Positions 16,042 through 24,717 of a DNA stretch of 64,000 nucleotides are shown here, piece by piece. The number at the start of each line of letters is the position of its first letter. Within the stretch, counting starts at the first letter, position 1. Origin of the DNA: Mesorhizobium sp. AR07 (lineage in GTDB: Bacteria > Pseudomonadota > Alphaproteobacteria > Rhizobiales > Rhizobiaceae). The position numbers were made by a program, and so were the translations under genes. Location of the stretch: positions 6,595,190-6,659,189 of the forward strand of contig NZ_CP080525.1 of assembly GCF_024746815.1 (NCBI RefSeq), in the 5' to 3' direction. The notes beneath the pieces were generated by a model. It made no database searches, was not told the origin of the DNA, and saw only the letters and a list, made by a program, of their open reading frames with translations.

Positions 16042-18348
16042 ATGACCGTCGTCACACCGAAATTCGGGATGGGCGCATCCGTGCTGCGGCGCGAGGATGC
16101 CGCCTTCATCCAGGGGCAGGGCCGCTATACCGACGACATCCAGCCGGCTGGCGTCCTGCATGGCTACGTGTTGCGCTCGCCGGTCGCCAAGGCAAGTTTC
16201 ACCATCGGCTCGACCGAGGCGGCGAAGGCCGCGCCCGGCGTCCATCTGGTGCTGACCGGCAAGGACCTTGCCCATCTCGGCGATCTGAAATCCGGCGTCA
16301 TGCAGGGACAGCCGGACGGCACCAAGGCGCCGACCCGCGACATTCCGATCCTATGCCGCGACCGCGTCAACTATGTCGGCGACGCCGTTGCCTTCGTCGT
16401 CGCCGACAGCCGTGCCTTGGCGCAGGATGCCGCCGAACTGATCGATGTCGACTATGACAGCGAAGACGCCGCCTCTGGTACCGCCACGGCGCTTGCCGAG
16501 GCCACGCCGCTGGTCTGGCCGGAACTCGGTTCCAACCGCGCCTTCAGCTACCACATGGGCGATAAGAAAAAGACGGATGCGGCTTTCGCCAGGGCCGCCC
16601 ATGTCACCCGCATCGAGTTCGTCAACAACCGGCTGGTCTGCAACTACATGGAGCCGCGCTCGGCGATCGGCGAGTGGAACATCGAGGAGAACCGTTTCGT
16701 GCTGACCACGGGGTCGCAGGGCGTGCATTCGATGCAATACATCCTGGCCGGCCTGTTCAAGATCAAGAAGGATCAGCTGCGCGTCATCACACCCGATGTC
16801 GGCGGTGGTTTCGGGCCGAAGAGCTTCGTCTACCGCGAGTATCCGCTGGTGCTCGAGGCGGCAAAGCGGCTTGGCCGCCCGGTGAAATGGGCCGGCGACC
16901 GCACCGAACATTTTTTGACCGACGCCCAAGGCCGCGACAATGTCGTGAAGGCCGAGATGGCGCTGGACAAGGACGGCCGCTTCCTTGGCATGAAGGTGGA
17001 CCTGCTTGCCAACATGGGCGCCTATGTCTCGCAATACGGTCCGTTCATTCCCTATATCGGCGTCACCATGTCGACCGGCGTCTACGATATCCAGGCGCTC
17101 GACGTCTCGGTGACCGGCCTCTACACCAACACCTGCCCGGTCGATGCCTATCGCGGCGCTGGCCGGCCGGAAGCGGCCTTCCTGCTGGAAAAGCTTGTGG
17201 ATGCCTGCGCTCATGATCTGGGCCTGTCTGTCGACGAGATCCGCCGCCGCAACTTCATCCGGCCCGAGCAGTTCCCTTACCGCACGCAGACCGGCCGTCT
17301 CTACGACAATGGTGAGTTCGAAGGGCATATGGACCGCGCCATAGAACGGTCCGAATGGAAGGCGTTTCCGGCGCGGTTGGCGCAGTCGAAGGCAGGCGGA
17401 AAGATCCGCGGCATCGGCATGGCGACCTATATCGAGGCTTGTGCCTTTCCGGGCTCCGAACCGGCCTTTGTCGAGCTTAACGGCGACGGCACGGTGACGC
17501 TGAAGATCGGGACCCAGACCAACGGCCAGGGGCACGCCACCGCCTATGCGCAGTTCCTGTCGGAAAAGCTCAATCTCGACATCGACAGGATCCATGTCCG
17601 CCAAGGCGACACCGACGAATTGAAGGCCGGCGGCGGCACCGGCGGCTCGCGCTCCATTCCGCTCGGCGGCGTTTCGACGTCGCGTGCCGGCGAGGACCTC
17701 GCCAACAAGATCAAGCGCATCGCCGCCGACGAGCTGGAAGCCTCGGCCGGCGACATCGAGCTGTCGAACGGCGTTGCGCGTATCGTCGGCACCGACAGGT
17801 CGATCGATTTTTCGAGCATCGCCAAGGCCGCAAAAACGCCCGACGATCTCAAGGGCTTTGGCGAGTTCGTCCAGGACGAGTGCACCTATCCGAACGGCAC
17901 GCACATCTGCGAGGTCGAGATCGACCCTGATACCGGCGCGACCGATATTGTCCGCTACACCATCGTCGATGATTTCGGCGTCACCGTGAACCCGATCCTG
18001 CTCGCCGGCCAGGTGCATGGCGGCGTCGTGCAAGGCATCGGCCAGGCGCTGACCGAGGACACCATCTATGGCGAGGATGGGCAGCTTCTGACGGCAAGCT
18101 TCATGGACTATGCCATGCCGCGCGCCGACAATTTCCCGTTCTTCCATTTCGAGACCCGCAACGTGCCCTCCACCACCAATGCGCTCGGCATCAAGGGGGC
18201 AGGCGAAGCAGGCACCATCGGCTCGACACCGGCAGCACTCAACGCGGTGACAGACGCGCTCTGGCGAGCCTATGGTGTCAAACACATCGACATGCCGGCG
18301 ACCCCGGCGCGCATCTGGGCAACGATCCGGGAAGCAGCCAGACCATGA
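16042..18348 (+). CDS. Stand-alone molybdopterin-binding subunit, xanthine dehydrogenase/CoxL family (form II-like)
   Basis: A 768-residue large subunit of the molybdenum hydroxylase family, similar to CO dehydrogenase CoxL and aldehyde oxidases. It begins MTVVTPKFGMGASVLRREDAAFIQGQGRYTDDI and shows GGGFGPKSFVYREY, AYRGAGRPEAAF and, near the C-terminus, KGAGEAGTIGSTPA with the glutamate typical of the Mo active site. AYRGAGR is the form II signature; true CO dehydrogenases (form I) have AYxCSFR. No FAD (CoxM) or iron-sulfur (CoxS) subunit gene is adjacent, so partners must be encoded elsewhere. The stop codon lies inside a family A repeat. The substrate is unknown. Confidence 0.88.
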   Translation: MTVVTPKFGMGASVLRREDAAFIQGQGRYTDDIQPAGVLHGYVLRSPVAKASFTIGSTEAAKAAPGVHLVLTGKDLAHLGDLKSGVMQGQPDGTKAPTRDIPILCRDRVNYVGDAVAFVVADSRALAQDAAELIDVDYDSEDAASGTATALAEATPLVWPELGSNRAFSYHMGDKKKTDAAFARAAHVTRIEFVNNRLVCNYMEPRSAIGEWNIEENRFVLTTGSQGVHSMQYILAGLFKIKKDQLRVITPDVGGGFGPKSFVYREYPLVLEAAKRLGRPVKWAGDRTEHFLTDAQGRDNVVKAEMALDKDGRFLGMKVDLLANMGAYVSQYGPFIPYIGVTMSTGVYDIQALDVSVTGLYTNTCPVDAYRGAGRPEAAFLLEKLVDACAHDLGLSVDEIRRRNFIRPEQFPYRTQTGRLYDNGEFEGHMDRAIERSEWKAFPARLAQSKAGGKIRGIGMATYIEACAFPGSEPAFVELNGDGTVTLKIGTQTNGQGHATAYAQFLSEKLNLDIDRIHVRQGDTDELKAGGGTGGSRSIPLGGVSTSRAGEDLANKIKRIAADELEASAGDIELSNGVARIVGTDRSIDFSSIAKAAKTPDDLKGFGEFVQDECTYPNGTHICEVEIDPDTGATDIVRYTIVDDFGVTVNPILLAGQVHGGVVQGIGQALTEDTIYGEDGQLLTASFMDYAMPRADNFPFFHFETRNVPSTTNALGIKGAGEAGTIGSTPAALNAVTDALWRAYGVKHIDMPATPARIWATIREAARP

Positions 18349-18395
18349 TCCCGGAAAGTGGGAACCGGTTTTCGGAAAAGATTATGGTCAAACAA
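18343..18395. repeat. Intergenic palindromic repeat, family A
   Basis: ACCATGATCCCGGAAAGTGG then CCGGTTTTCGG and GATTATGGTC form an imperfect palindrome closely like copies at 29305, 29387, 38619, 40859 and 61566. It overlaps the last codon and stop of the CoxL-like gene. Confidence 0.8.
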
Positions 18396-18402
18396 GAAGA
18401 TA

Positions 18403-18439
18403 GAGTCCGATCCCGATGTAATCGGGACGGATTGGACTC
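18403..18439. repeat. Hairpin adjoining the family A repeat
   Basis: Outer arms GAGTCC/GGACTC and inner arms CCCGAT/ATCGGG form one long stem immediately before the GTG start of the EamA gene. It may act as a terminator or simply be the distal part of the repeat; no T-run follows. Confidence 0.45.
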
Positions 18440-18442
18440 GAG

Positions 18443-19423
18443 GTGACGGCCCGGCCCGCACCGGACGCTGTCGCGGCCAGTAATCAAGCCGGCGGGCACA
18501 ACAACACGCTCACCGGCATCACGCTCAAGATCGTGTCGGTGGCGGTCTTCGTAGGCATGTCGACCTGCATCAAGGCGGCGGGCACCGTTCCGGCGGGCCA
18601 GATCGTCTTCTTCCGCTCATTCTTTGCGATCTTTCCGATCATCACTTTTCTCGCCTTCAAGGGAAAACTCGGCACTGCGTTTGCCACCAAGCGCCCGCTC
18701 AATCACATTGCGCGTGGTGTCGTCGGCGTCTGCGCCATGGGGCTTGGCTTTTTCGCGCTGACACGGCTGCCGCTGCCCGAGGCGATCACGCTGAACTACG
18801 CGCAGCCGCTGCTGGTGGTGGTGTTCAGTTCGATCTTCCTCGGCGAAGCCATCCGCGTCTATCGCTGGAGTGCGGTCGCCGTCGGTCTCGTCGGCGTGCT
18901 GATCATCTCCTGGCCGGAACTGACGCTGCTGAGTTCGCACGAGGCGCTCGGCGACCAGGAAGTGCTTGGCGTCATCGCCGCTCTTGTCGCGGCGGCGATC
19001 TCGGCCGTCGCCATGCTGCTCGTGCGCAATCTCGTGCAGAGCGAGCGCACCGCGACCATCGTTCTGTGGTTTTCGGTGACGGCGAGCGTCATGGCGCTGC
19101 TGTCGTTGCCGTTCGGCTGGCAGGCACTGACGCCGCTCCAGGCGGCTCTTCTGATTGCCGCCGGCTTTTGCGGCGGCCTCGGCCAGATCCTGATGACCTC
19201 GGCCTATCGCCATGCTGAAGCCTCGGTCGTGGCGCCATTTGAATACACCTCGATGATCCTTGGCGTCATCGTCGGCTATCTCGTCTTTGGCGACGTTGCC
19301 ACGCTCAACATGCTGGTCGGCGGCCTGATCGTCGTTGCCGCTGGTATCTTCATCATCTGGCGCGAACGCCAGCTGGGTCTGGAACGTACCCGCACCCGCA
19401 AGGCGGCTCCGCCTCAAGGGTGA
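18443..19423 (+). CDS. EamA/DMT-superfamily membrane transporter
   Basis: A 326-residue protein with about ten hydrophobic helices from residue 25 to 310, arranged as two five-helix EamA repeats. Motifs such as FFRSFFAIFP, LPLPEAITLNYAQPL and EASVVAPFEYTSMILGVIVGYLVFGD are typical of S-adenosylmethionine/amino-acid-metabolite type DMT exporters. A GTG start is used. The substrate cannot be assigned. The stop abuts the stop of the convergent XRE regulator with no gap. Confidence 0.9.
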   Translation: MTARPAPDAVAASNQAGGHNNTLTGITLKIVSVAVFVGMSTCIKAAGTVPAGQIVFFRSFFAIFPIITFLAFKGKLGTAFATKRPLNHIARGVVGVCAMGLGFFALTRLPLPEAITLNYAQPLLVVVFSSIFLGEAIRVYRWSAVAVGLVGVLIISWPELTLLSSHEALGDQEVLGVIAALVAAAISAVAMLLVRNLVQSERTATIVLWFSVTASVMALLSLPFGWQALTPLQAALLIAAGFCGGLGQILMTSAYRHAEASVVAPFEYTSMILGVIVGYLVFGDVATLNMLVGGLIVVAAGIFIIWRERQLGLERTRTRKAAPPQG

Positions 19424-20236
19424 TTACGATCGTTCTGCCCGCTCCTTCGCCAGCCGCACCAGCACCGTTCGTGTCTGCTCATCGGCCGGGAAAAACGATT
19501 CGATCGCCAGTTCCGACAATGTCACGTCGAGCGGCGTGCCGAACACGGTGATGGTGCTGATGAACGACAGCACTTGATCGCCATGGGCGAGGCGTAGCGG
19601 ATGTACTATGGCATTCGGCTCGACGGGCGTTGGCCTGCTGCCCTTCAGCCCGGACGGATAGCTGCGCAGTTCGCGCTCCAGATCGATCAGCACCGGGTCG
19701 CCGCTTGCGTCATTCTGGTGCTTGAGACGCTCGAGCAGATGCGTCCGCCACTCCGCGAGATTGACGATGCGCGGTGCGATGCCGCCCGGATGCAGGCTGA
19801 GGCGAAGCACATTGACCGGCGGCGTCAGCAATGACGGCTCCGTGACATCGGCAAGGAAGAGAGCGATCGCCGCATTCGCCGAAACCAGGTTCCAGTGCCG
19901 GTCGACGGCCAGAGCCGGGAAAGGCTCGTGCCCCTTGAGCACGATCTCGACGGCGGCCATCGCCGGCGCCAGCGTCGCGTCGCTGAGCGGCCGTTCGCCG
20001 AAGCTCGGCGCAAAACCCGCGGCGAGCAGCAGCTGGTTGCGCTGCCTGAGCGGGATCGAAAGCTGTTCGGCCAGATGCAGCACCATGTCGCGCGACGGCG
20101 CTGCACGGCCGCTCTCGACAAAGCTCAGATGCCGCTGCGAGATATCAGCTTCCATGGCGAGGTCCAACTGGCTCATGCGGCGTCGCGTACGCCATTCGCG
20201 AATGAGGCTGCCGGCGGAAGTTTGGGCTGTTGTCAT
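19424..20236 (-). CDS. XRE-family regulator with MmyB-like ligand domain
   Basis: A 270-residue protein with an N-terminal Cro/CI helix-turn-helix (about 10-65: LIREWRTRRRMSQLDLAMEADISQRHLSFVESGRAAPS) and a C-terminal MmyB-like PAS-related domain (about 95-265, VDRHWNLVSANAA...). Such proteins are one-component regulators of uncertain ligand, often controlling a neighbouring SDR or transporter. It is convergent with the EamA gene, so a direct link is not obvious. The C-terminal AKERAERS is followed directly by the neighbour's stop. Confidence 0.92.
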   Translation of the reverse strand: MTTAQTSAGSLIREWRTRRRMSQLDLAMEADISQRHLSFVESGRAAPSRDMVLHLAEQLSIPLRQRNQLLLAAGFAPSFGERPLSDATLAPAMAAVEIVLKGHEPFPALAVDRHWNLVSANAAIALFLADVTEPSLLTPPVNVLRLSLHPGGIAPRIVNLAEWRTHLLERLKHQNDASGDPVLIDLERELRSYPSGLKGSRPTPVEPNAIVHPLRLAHGDQVLSFISTITVFGTPLDVTLSELAIESFFPADEQTRTVLVRLAKERAERS

Positions 20237-20345
20237 GGGGTATGGTTAGGGCGGCGGCAGAGGGATTTCAATTACCTGGGAGGTTATAGCTCCTGCCGGC
20301 CTTCGCCTGTCGACATTGGAGATTGGCGAAGGTCGATGCGACATC

Positions 20346-20530
20346 CGATCTCCCCCCTCGTGGGGGAGATGCCCGGCAGGGCAGAGGGGGGCGCTGTCTC
20401 GCCGACCTCCAGATCGGCATCACGGAATCCTTCAACTCATTCGTGCGGTCAACAGGTGAGGCAAAGGATGCGATCCTTCGCGCCCCCCTTTGTCCTGCCG
20501 GACATCTCCCCCACGAGGGGGGAGATTGGC
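20346..20530. repeat. Paired inverted copies of palindromic repeat family C
   Basis: A copy reading CTCCCCCCTCGTGGGGGAGA then TGCCCGGCAGGGCAGAGGGG starts at about 20346, and its reverse complement ends at about 20530, with about 85 bases between them. Each copy is itself palindromic. The same paired layout occurs at 34560-34723 and around the IS at 49.6-51.0 kb. There is no ORF inside with coding features. It fills the gap between the XRE gene and the glycosylase gene. Confidence 0.8.
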
Positions 20531-20543
20531 TATTCGTCCAACC

Positions 20544-21413
20544 TCACCCCAACTCCTTCAACTTCGCCTTCACCTCGAGAAAATCCCGCCACGCCAGCTT
20601 CTTGTGCGCAGGCGTCCGCAGGAGATAAGCCGGATGCAGCGTCGGCATGGCTGGAATGGCGATGCCGGATGCTGTCGTGTGGACGCGCCAGTTGCCGCGC
20701 AGCCGCAAGATGCCCTCCGAGGTGTTGAGCAAGGTCTTGGCTGATGGACCGCCGAGATTGATCAGCACCTTCGGGTTGACCAGTTCGATCTGCCGCTCGA
20801 TGAACGGCCGGCAGATCTCGGTTTCGTGCGGCGTCGGCGTGCGATTGCCCGGCGGTCGCCAGGGAATGACGTTGGCGATGTAGACCGATGTCCGGTCGAG
20901 TCCTATCGCCGCCAGCATGCGATCGAGCAGCCGGCCCGAGCGGCCGACGAAGGGCAGACCTTCGATGTCCTCGTCGCGGCCGGGCGCTTCGCCGACCAGC
21001 ATGACGGCGGCCTCGGGGTTGCCGTCGGCGAACACCAGGCTCTTGGCGGTGGCTTTCAAATTGCAACCGTCGAAGGCCGCCATGTGCTGGCGAAGCTCGT
21101 CCAGGGTCGTTGCCGTCGTCGCCAGCTGGCGCGCCAGCGCTGCTTGCGCCCCGTCGGGAACGGTGGCGGTGACCGACGGTGCGCGCGCAGCGGGCGGCGC
21201 ATTTGCTCTGTCGCTCGCCTCAGCACGCGACACGCTGGTCGAGCGAGGTGGCGTAGCGGCGTCGCCGGACGGCGCCACCGCCCGTTCCACTGGTTTGGGA
21301 TCGGCAAACCGGTTCACCGGCTGGTCTTCAAGTGCCTCGTCGACGCCAGCGCTGGCGTAGAAAGCCAGCAGGTCGGCGATATCAGGTCTGTTGTTTGGGG
21401 AAGCGGCAGTCAT
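20544..21413 (-). CDS. Uracil-DNA glycosylase-superfamily protein (family 4-like)
   Basis: A 289-residue protein whose C-terminal 200 residues match the family 4 uracil-DNA glycosylase fold. It shows GEAPGRDEDIEGLPFVGRSG (family GEAPGxxED/PFVG), YIANVIPWRPPGNRTPT and LINLGGPSAK. The N-terminal 90 residues are Pro/Ala/Ser-rich and probably disordered. Family 4 enzymes remove uracil from DNA and carry a 4Fe-4S cluster bound by four Cys. Here the expected CxxC is FDGC, and only one other Cys (ICRPF) is near, so the cluster is probably absent. Whether it keeps glycosylase activity is unclear. Confidence 0.85.
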   Translation of the reverse strand: MTAASPNNRPDIADLLAFYASAGVDEALEDQPVNRFADPKPVERAVAPSGDAATPPRSTSVSRAEASDRANAPPAARAPSVTATVPDGAQAALARQLATTATTLDELRQHMAAFDGCNLKATAKSLVFADGNPEAAVMLVGEAPGRDEDIEGLPFVGRSGRLLDRMLAAIGLDRTSVYIANVIPWRPPGNRTPTPHETEICRPFIERQIELVNPKVLINLGGPSAKTLLNTSEGILRLRGNWRVHTTASGIAIPAMPTLHPAYLLRTPAHKKLAWRDFLEVKAKLKELG

Positions 21414-21463
21414 GGCAGCACATTCGTCCGCATGACGGCAATTTGCAAGGTTGGCTGCTTGTT

Positions 21464-22108
21464 CTACCCGGTGGGTATGCGTGGATCCTGCACCAGATAA
21501 AAGGTCCAGCGCGGCGTGTAGTCGGTCATCAGGAATTCGAACCTGGCGGTTTTCAGCGGGTCGACCTTGCCATTCCTGAACAGCAGGCGGTCATAAGGTT
21601 CGAACTCGCGGTCGAAATCGGCGAAATTGCTCGACCAGATGTTGTCGGGCGTCTTGTTGCGCTGGTCGAACGAAAGTCCGTCGCCGAACACGCTCGGCTG
21701 GTTCAGGATCTCCTGCAGCTCGAACTGGAACTCGATCCAGGCCTGGCCGCTGTTGTTGAGCGCATCGATGCGCATATACATGATGCCATTGGCGAATTCG
21801 CCGGCCGGACCGAAGGCCTGGATCTGCTTTGTCGTGCGGATGGTTGGCGTCACCGGCGTTGACGAATTCAGCTCTTCGGTGATGACCAGCGGGTCGTCCT
21901 TCGTTCCGATGCCCGAAGCGCCGGTGATGTGGAAACCGCCGAGCTCATCGGAGAAGGAATAAGCGCCTGTCGCCCAGACTTTCACCTCGTCCGCGGCGGC
22001 GTGACCCGGTGCCAGCATCGGAAGGGCCAAAAGGAGCGCCCGGCAGGCCCGGCCGGGCGTCGATGGAAAGCGCGTCGATGAAAAGCCGGCTGGCCCAGGA
22101 ATGCGCAT
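21464..22108 (-). CDS. Conserved-looking secreted protein of unknown function
   Basis: A 214-residue protein with an N-terminal signal peptide (hydrophobic ALLLALPMLAPGHA, predicted cleavage near HAAA-DE, about residue 39). The mature part is rich in beta-prone segments (VKVWATGAYSFSDELGGFHITGASG, AWIEFQFELQEIL, TARFEFLMTDYTPRWTFYLV) with no cysteine. I do not recognise a named family. It could be an outer-membrane-associated or periplasmic beta-sandwich protein. It is divergent from the ETF-QO gene, with about 210 bases between them. Confidence 0.7.
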   Translation of the reverse strand: MRIPGPAGFSSTRFPSTPGRACRALLLALPMLAPGHAAADEVKVWATGAYSFSDELGGFHITGASGIGTKDDPLVITEELNSSTPVTPTIRTTKQIQAFGPAGEFANGIMYMRIDALNNSGQAWIEFQFELQEILNQPSVFGDGLSFDQRNKTPDNIWSSNFADFDREFEPYDRLLFRNGKVDPLKTARFEFLMTDYTPRWTFYLVQDPRIPTG

Positions 22109-22321
22109 GGCGTGAAGTATGGCCGATAAGCAAGCCGTCGAACAATTAAAAACGTTAGCGCCATATCGGGCGAAAGCAGCCGCCCAGCCTCGCGGGTGCG
22201 CGACTTTTTGGCCAAAACGCCATTGTCACGTATGTGCCGGTTTCCTGTCGCCAATTGATGCGCTATGCAGCGCAGGAGCCAGCAAGATACCCGAATGGGA
22301 TAAGCCAGTGCGGAGGGGTTG

Positions 22322-24001
22322 ATGAGCGACATCGAACGCGAAAGCATGGAATTCGACGTGGTTATCGTCGGCGCCGGCCCGGCCGGCCTCGCCGCCGCCA
22401 TCCGCCTCAAGCAGGTCAATCCCGAGCTGTCGGTTGTCGTCCTGGAGAAAGGCGGTGAGGTCGGAGCCCATATCCTCTCCGGCGCCGTCGTCGACCCGAT
22501 CGGCATCGACCGGCTGCTGCCAGGCTGGCGCGAGGAGGAGGGCCATCCGTTCAAGACGCCGGTCACGGCGGACCATTTCCTCGTCCTTGGCCCTGCCGGC
22601 TCATTCCGTCTGCCCAACATCCTGATGCCGCCGCTGATGAACAATCACGGCAATTACATCGTCTCGCTGGGCAATGTCAGCCGCTGGCTGGCGACCAAGG
22701 CCGAGGCGCTCGGCGTCGAGATCTATCCTGGCTTTGCCGCCACCGGCCTGCTCTACAATGAAGAAGGCGCCGTCACCGGCGTCGTCACGGGCGACATGGG
22801 CGTCGAGAAGGACGGCACGCACGGCCCGGGCTTCGCGCCGGGCATGGCGCTGATGGGCAAATATGTGCTGATCGGCGAGGGTGCACGCGGCTCGCTCGCC
22901 AAGCAGCTGATAGCCAAATACAAGCTTTCCGATGGCCGCGAGCCTGGCAAGTTCGGCATCGGCCTCAAGGAACTCTGGCAGGTCAAGCCTGAGAACCACC
23001 GGCCGGGCCTGGTCCAGCATTCCTTCGGCTGGCCGCTCGACATGAAGACCGGCGGCGGCTCCTTCCTCTATCACCTCGAGGACAATCAGGTGGCGGTCGG
23101 CTTCGTCCTCCACCTCAACTACAAGAACCCCTATCTATCGCCGTTCGAGGAATTCCAGCGCTTCAAGACCCATCCGGCGATCGCGGGCACCTTCGAGGGC
23201 GCCAAGCGGCTGGGCTATGGCGCCCGCGCCATCACCGAAGGCGGCTGGCAGTCGGTGCCGAAACTGTCTTTCCCCGGTGGCGCGCTGATGGGCTGCGCGG
23301 CCGGCTTCGTCAACGTGCCGCGCATCAAGGGCTCACACAATGCGGTGTTGTCTGGAATGCTGGCGGCCGAACATGTCGCCGAGGCGATCGGCGCCGGTCG
23401 CGCCAATGACGAGCTTTCCTCCTACGAGGCGGCCTGGCGGGCGACCGACATCGGCAAGGACCTCAAGAAGGTGCGCAACGTCAAGCCGCTATGGTCGCGC
23501 TTCGGCACCATCGTCGGCATCGGTCTCGGCGGCCTCGACATGTGGCTGAACACGCTGTTCGGCGTCTCGCCCTTCGGCACGCTGAAGCATGGCAAGGCCG
23601 ACTATGCAACGCTCGAGCCTGCAGCCCAGCACAAGAAGATCGCCTATCCGAAGCCCGACGGCGTGCTGACTTTCGACCGGCTGTCCTCGGTGTTCCTGTC
23701 CAACACCAATCACGAGGAAAACGAGCCGGTCCATCTGCTTGTCGGCGACATGGAGCTGCAGAAGCGTTCCGAGCACGATGTCTTTGCCGGACCCTCGACA
23801 CGCTACTGTCCGGCCGGCGTCTATGAGTGGGTCGACAAGGACGGCAATGCCGCCGCCGATCCAGCGGCGAAGGACGTGCGCTTCGTCATCAACGCGCAGA
23901 ACTGCGTCCACTGCAAGACCTGCGACATCAAGGACCCGAACCAGAACATCAACTGGGTGCCGCCGCAAGGCGGAGAAGGCCCGGTCTATCAGGGCATGTA
24001 A
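22322..24001 (+). CDS. Electron transfer flavoprotein-ubiquinone oxidoreductase
   Basis: A 559-residue membrane-associated flavoprotein. The N-terminal FAD-binding VVIVGAGPAGLAAAI motif (about 13-28), a central ubiquinone-binding region, and a C-terminal 4Fe-4S ferredoxin-like segment (RYCPAGVYEW and NCVHCKTCDIKDP) match ETF-QO. It passes electrons from reduced ETF, fed by acyl-CoA dehydrogenases such as the isovaleryl-CoA dehydrogenase at 37.4 kb, to ubiquinone. The ATG at 22322 follows GGAGGGG at 22312. Length equals the family norm. Confidence 0.96.
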   Translation: MSDIERESMEFDVVIVGAGPAGLAAAIRLKQVNPELSVVVLEKGGEVGAHILSGAVVDPIGIDRLLPGWREEEGHPFKTPVTADHFLVLGPAGSFRLPNILMPPLMNNHGNYIVSLGNVSRWLATKAEALGVEIYPGFAATGLLYNEEGAVTGVVTGDMGVEKDGTHGPGFAPGMALMGKYVLIGEGARGSLAKQLIAKYKLSDGREPGKFGIGLKELWQVKPENHRPGLVQHSFGWPLDMKTGGGSFLYHLEDNQVAVGFVLHLNYKNPYLSPFEEFQRFKTHPAIAGTFEGAKRLGYGARAITEGGWQSVPKLSFPGGALMGCAAGFVNVPRIKGSHNAVLSGMLAAEHVAEAIGAGRANDELSSYEAAWRATDIGKDLKKVRNVKPLWSRFGTIVGIGLGGLDMWLNTLFGVSPFGTLKHGKADYATLEPAAQHKKIAYPKPDGVLTFDRLSSVFLSNTNHEENEPVHLLVGDMELQKRSEHDVFAGPSTRYCPAGVYEWVDKDGNAAADPAAKDVRFVINAQNCVHCKTCDIKDPNQNINWVPPQGGEGPVYQGM

Positions 24002-24058
24002 GTGACCGAGCCGGCGGCACTCCGCCGCCGGTCCACTCGTCGTTGAAAGGAAGCGGAT

Positions 24059-24658
24059 ATGCGCTTGCTCACGCTTTCAGCGCTGGCGCTCATCGGCGCG
24101 TTGTGCGGCTCCGCGACGGCCGCATCGGCTGATGTCAAGGTCCTGGTCAAGACGCGGACCTATGATATCTCCGGCACGACGGGAGAGGCCTTGATCGCGT
24201 CCATGAACCGCAACGGGCCGAGGCATGGCTTCATGGCCCGCGCCATTGCACAGACCAGCTATACAAAAGATTGGGACTTCGACTTTGTTCAGGTCAAGGG
24301 CACTTGCCGCATCAAGCAGGCCAACGGAACGCTCAACCTGAACTTTACCTATCCCCGTGTCGTGTCCACCCTCCCGCCGGTCCTCGACAAGCGTTGGGCG
24401 CGGTTCTTCGCCGGCGTTCGTACGCATGAGGGGACCCATGGCGACATTGCCACGCAGATGATGAAGGCGACCGAGAAGTCGCTTATGGGCCTGACGATCC
24501 AAAATGACGCGCAGTGTTCCAAGACACGGCGCGAGGCGCGCCGGCGGATCGACGCCATTTTTGACGAGTACGAGGCCAAGCAGAACGCCTTCGACGCGCG
24601 TGAACACCGGGAAGGCGGACACGTGGAATATCTGGTTGACGCCTTGGCGAAATCATAG
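24059..24658 (+). CDS. Secreted DUF922-family putative Zn-dependent protease
   Basis: A 199-residue protein with a signal peptide (about 1-24, cleavage after ASA). It contains a THEGTHGD motif at about residue 122, which fits HExxH zinc metallopeptidases, preceded by RWARFFAGVR and followed by an Arg/Glu-rich helical tail. This layout is that of DUF922, a family of predicted secreted Zn proteases. The substrate is unknown. An AAGGAAG ribosome site lies just upstream. It is in the same direction as ETF-QO with a 57-base gap. Confidence 0.8.
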   Translation: MRLLTLSALALIGALCGSATAASADVKVLVKTRTYDISGTTGEALIASMNRNGPRHGFMARAIAQTSYTKDWDFDFVQVKGTCRIKQANGTLNLNFTYPRVVSTLPPVLDKRWARFFAGVRTHEGTHGDIATQMMKATEKSLMGLTIQNDAQCSKTRREARRRIDAIFDEYEAKQNAFDAREHREGGHVEYLVDALAKS

Positions 24659-24717
24659 AGCCTCTTCGCGGTTCCGGATGGAGCCGTGCCCCGTACGATA
24701 GATGGACTGCAAGAGGC

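Noticed and set aside
16351..18285. 644-codon minus-strand frame opposite the CoxL-like gene
   Set aside because: Shadow frame with no recognisable domain.
16042..18348. CO dehydrogenase (carboxydotrophy) large subunit
   Set aside because: The active-site loop is AYRGAGR, not the AYxCSFR of true CO dehydrogenase, and coxM and coxS are absent.
20346..20530. Possible CRISPR array from repeated CCCCC/GGGGG units
   Set aside because: The units are inverted pairs of one palindrome, not regularly spaced direct repeats with unique spacers; no cas genes are present.
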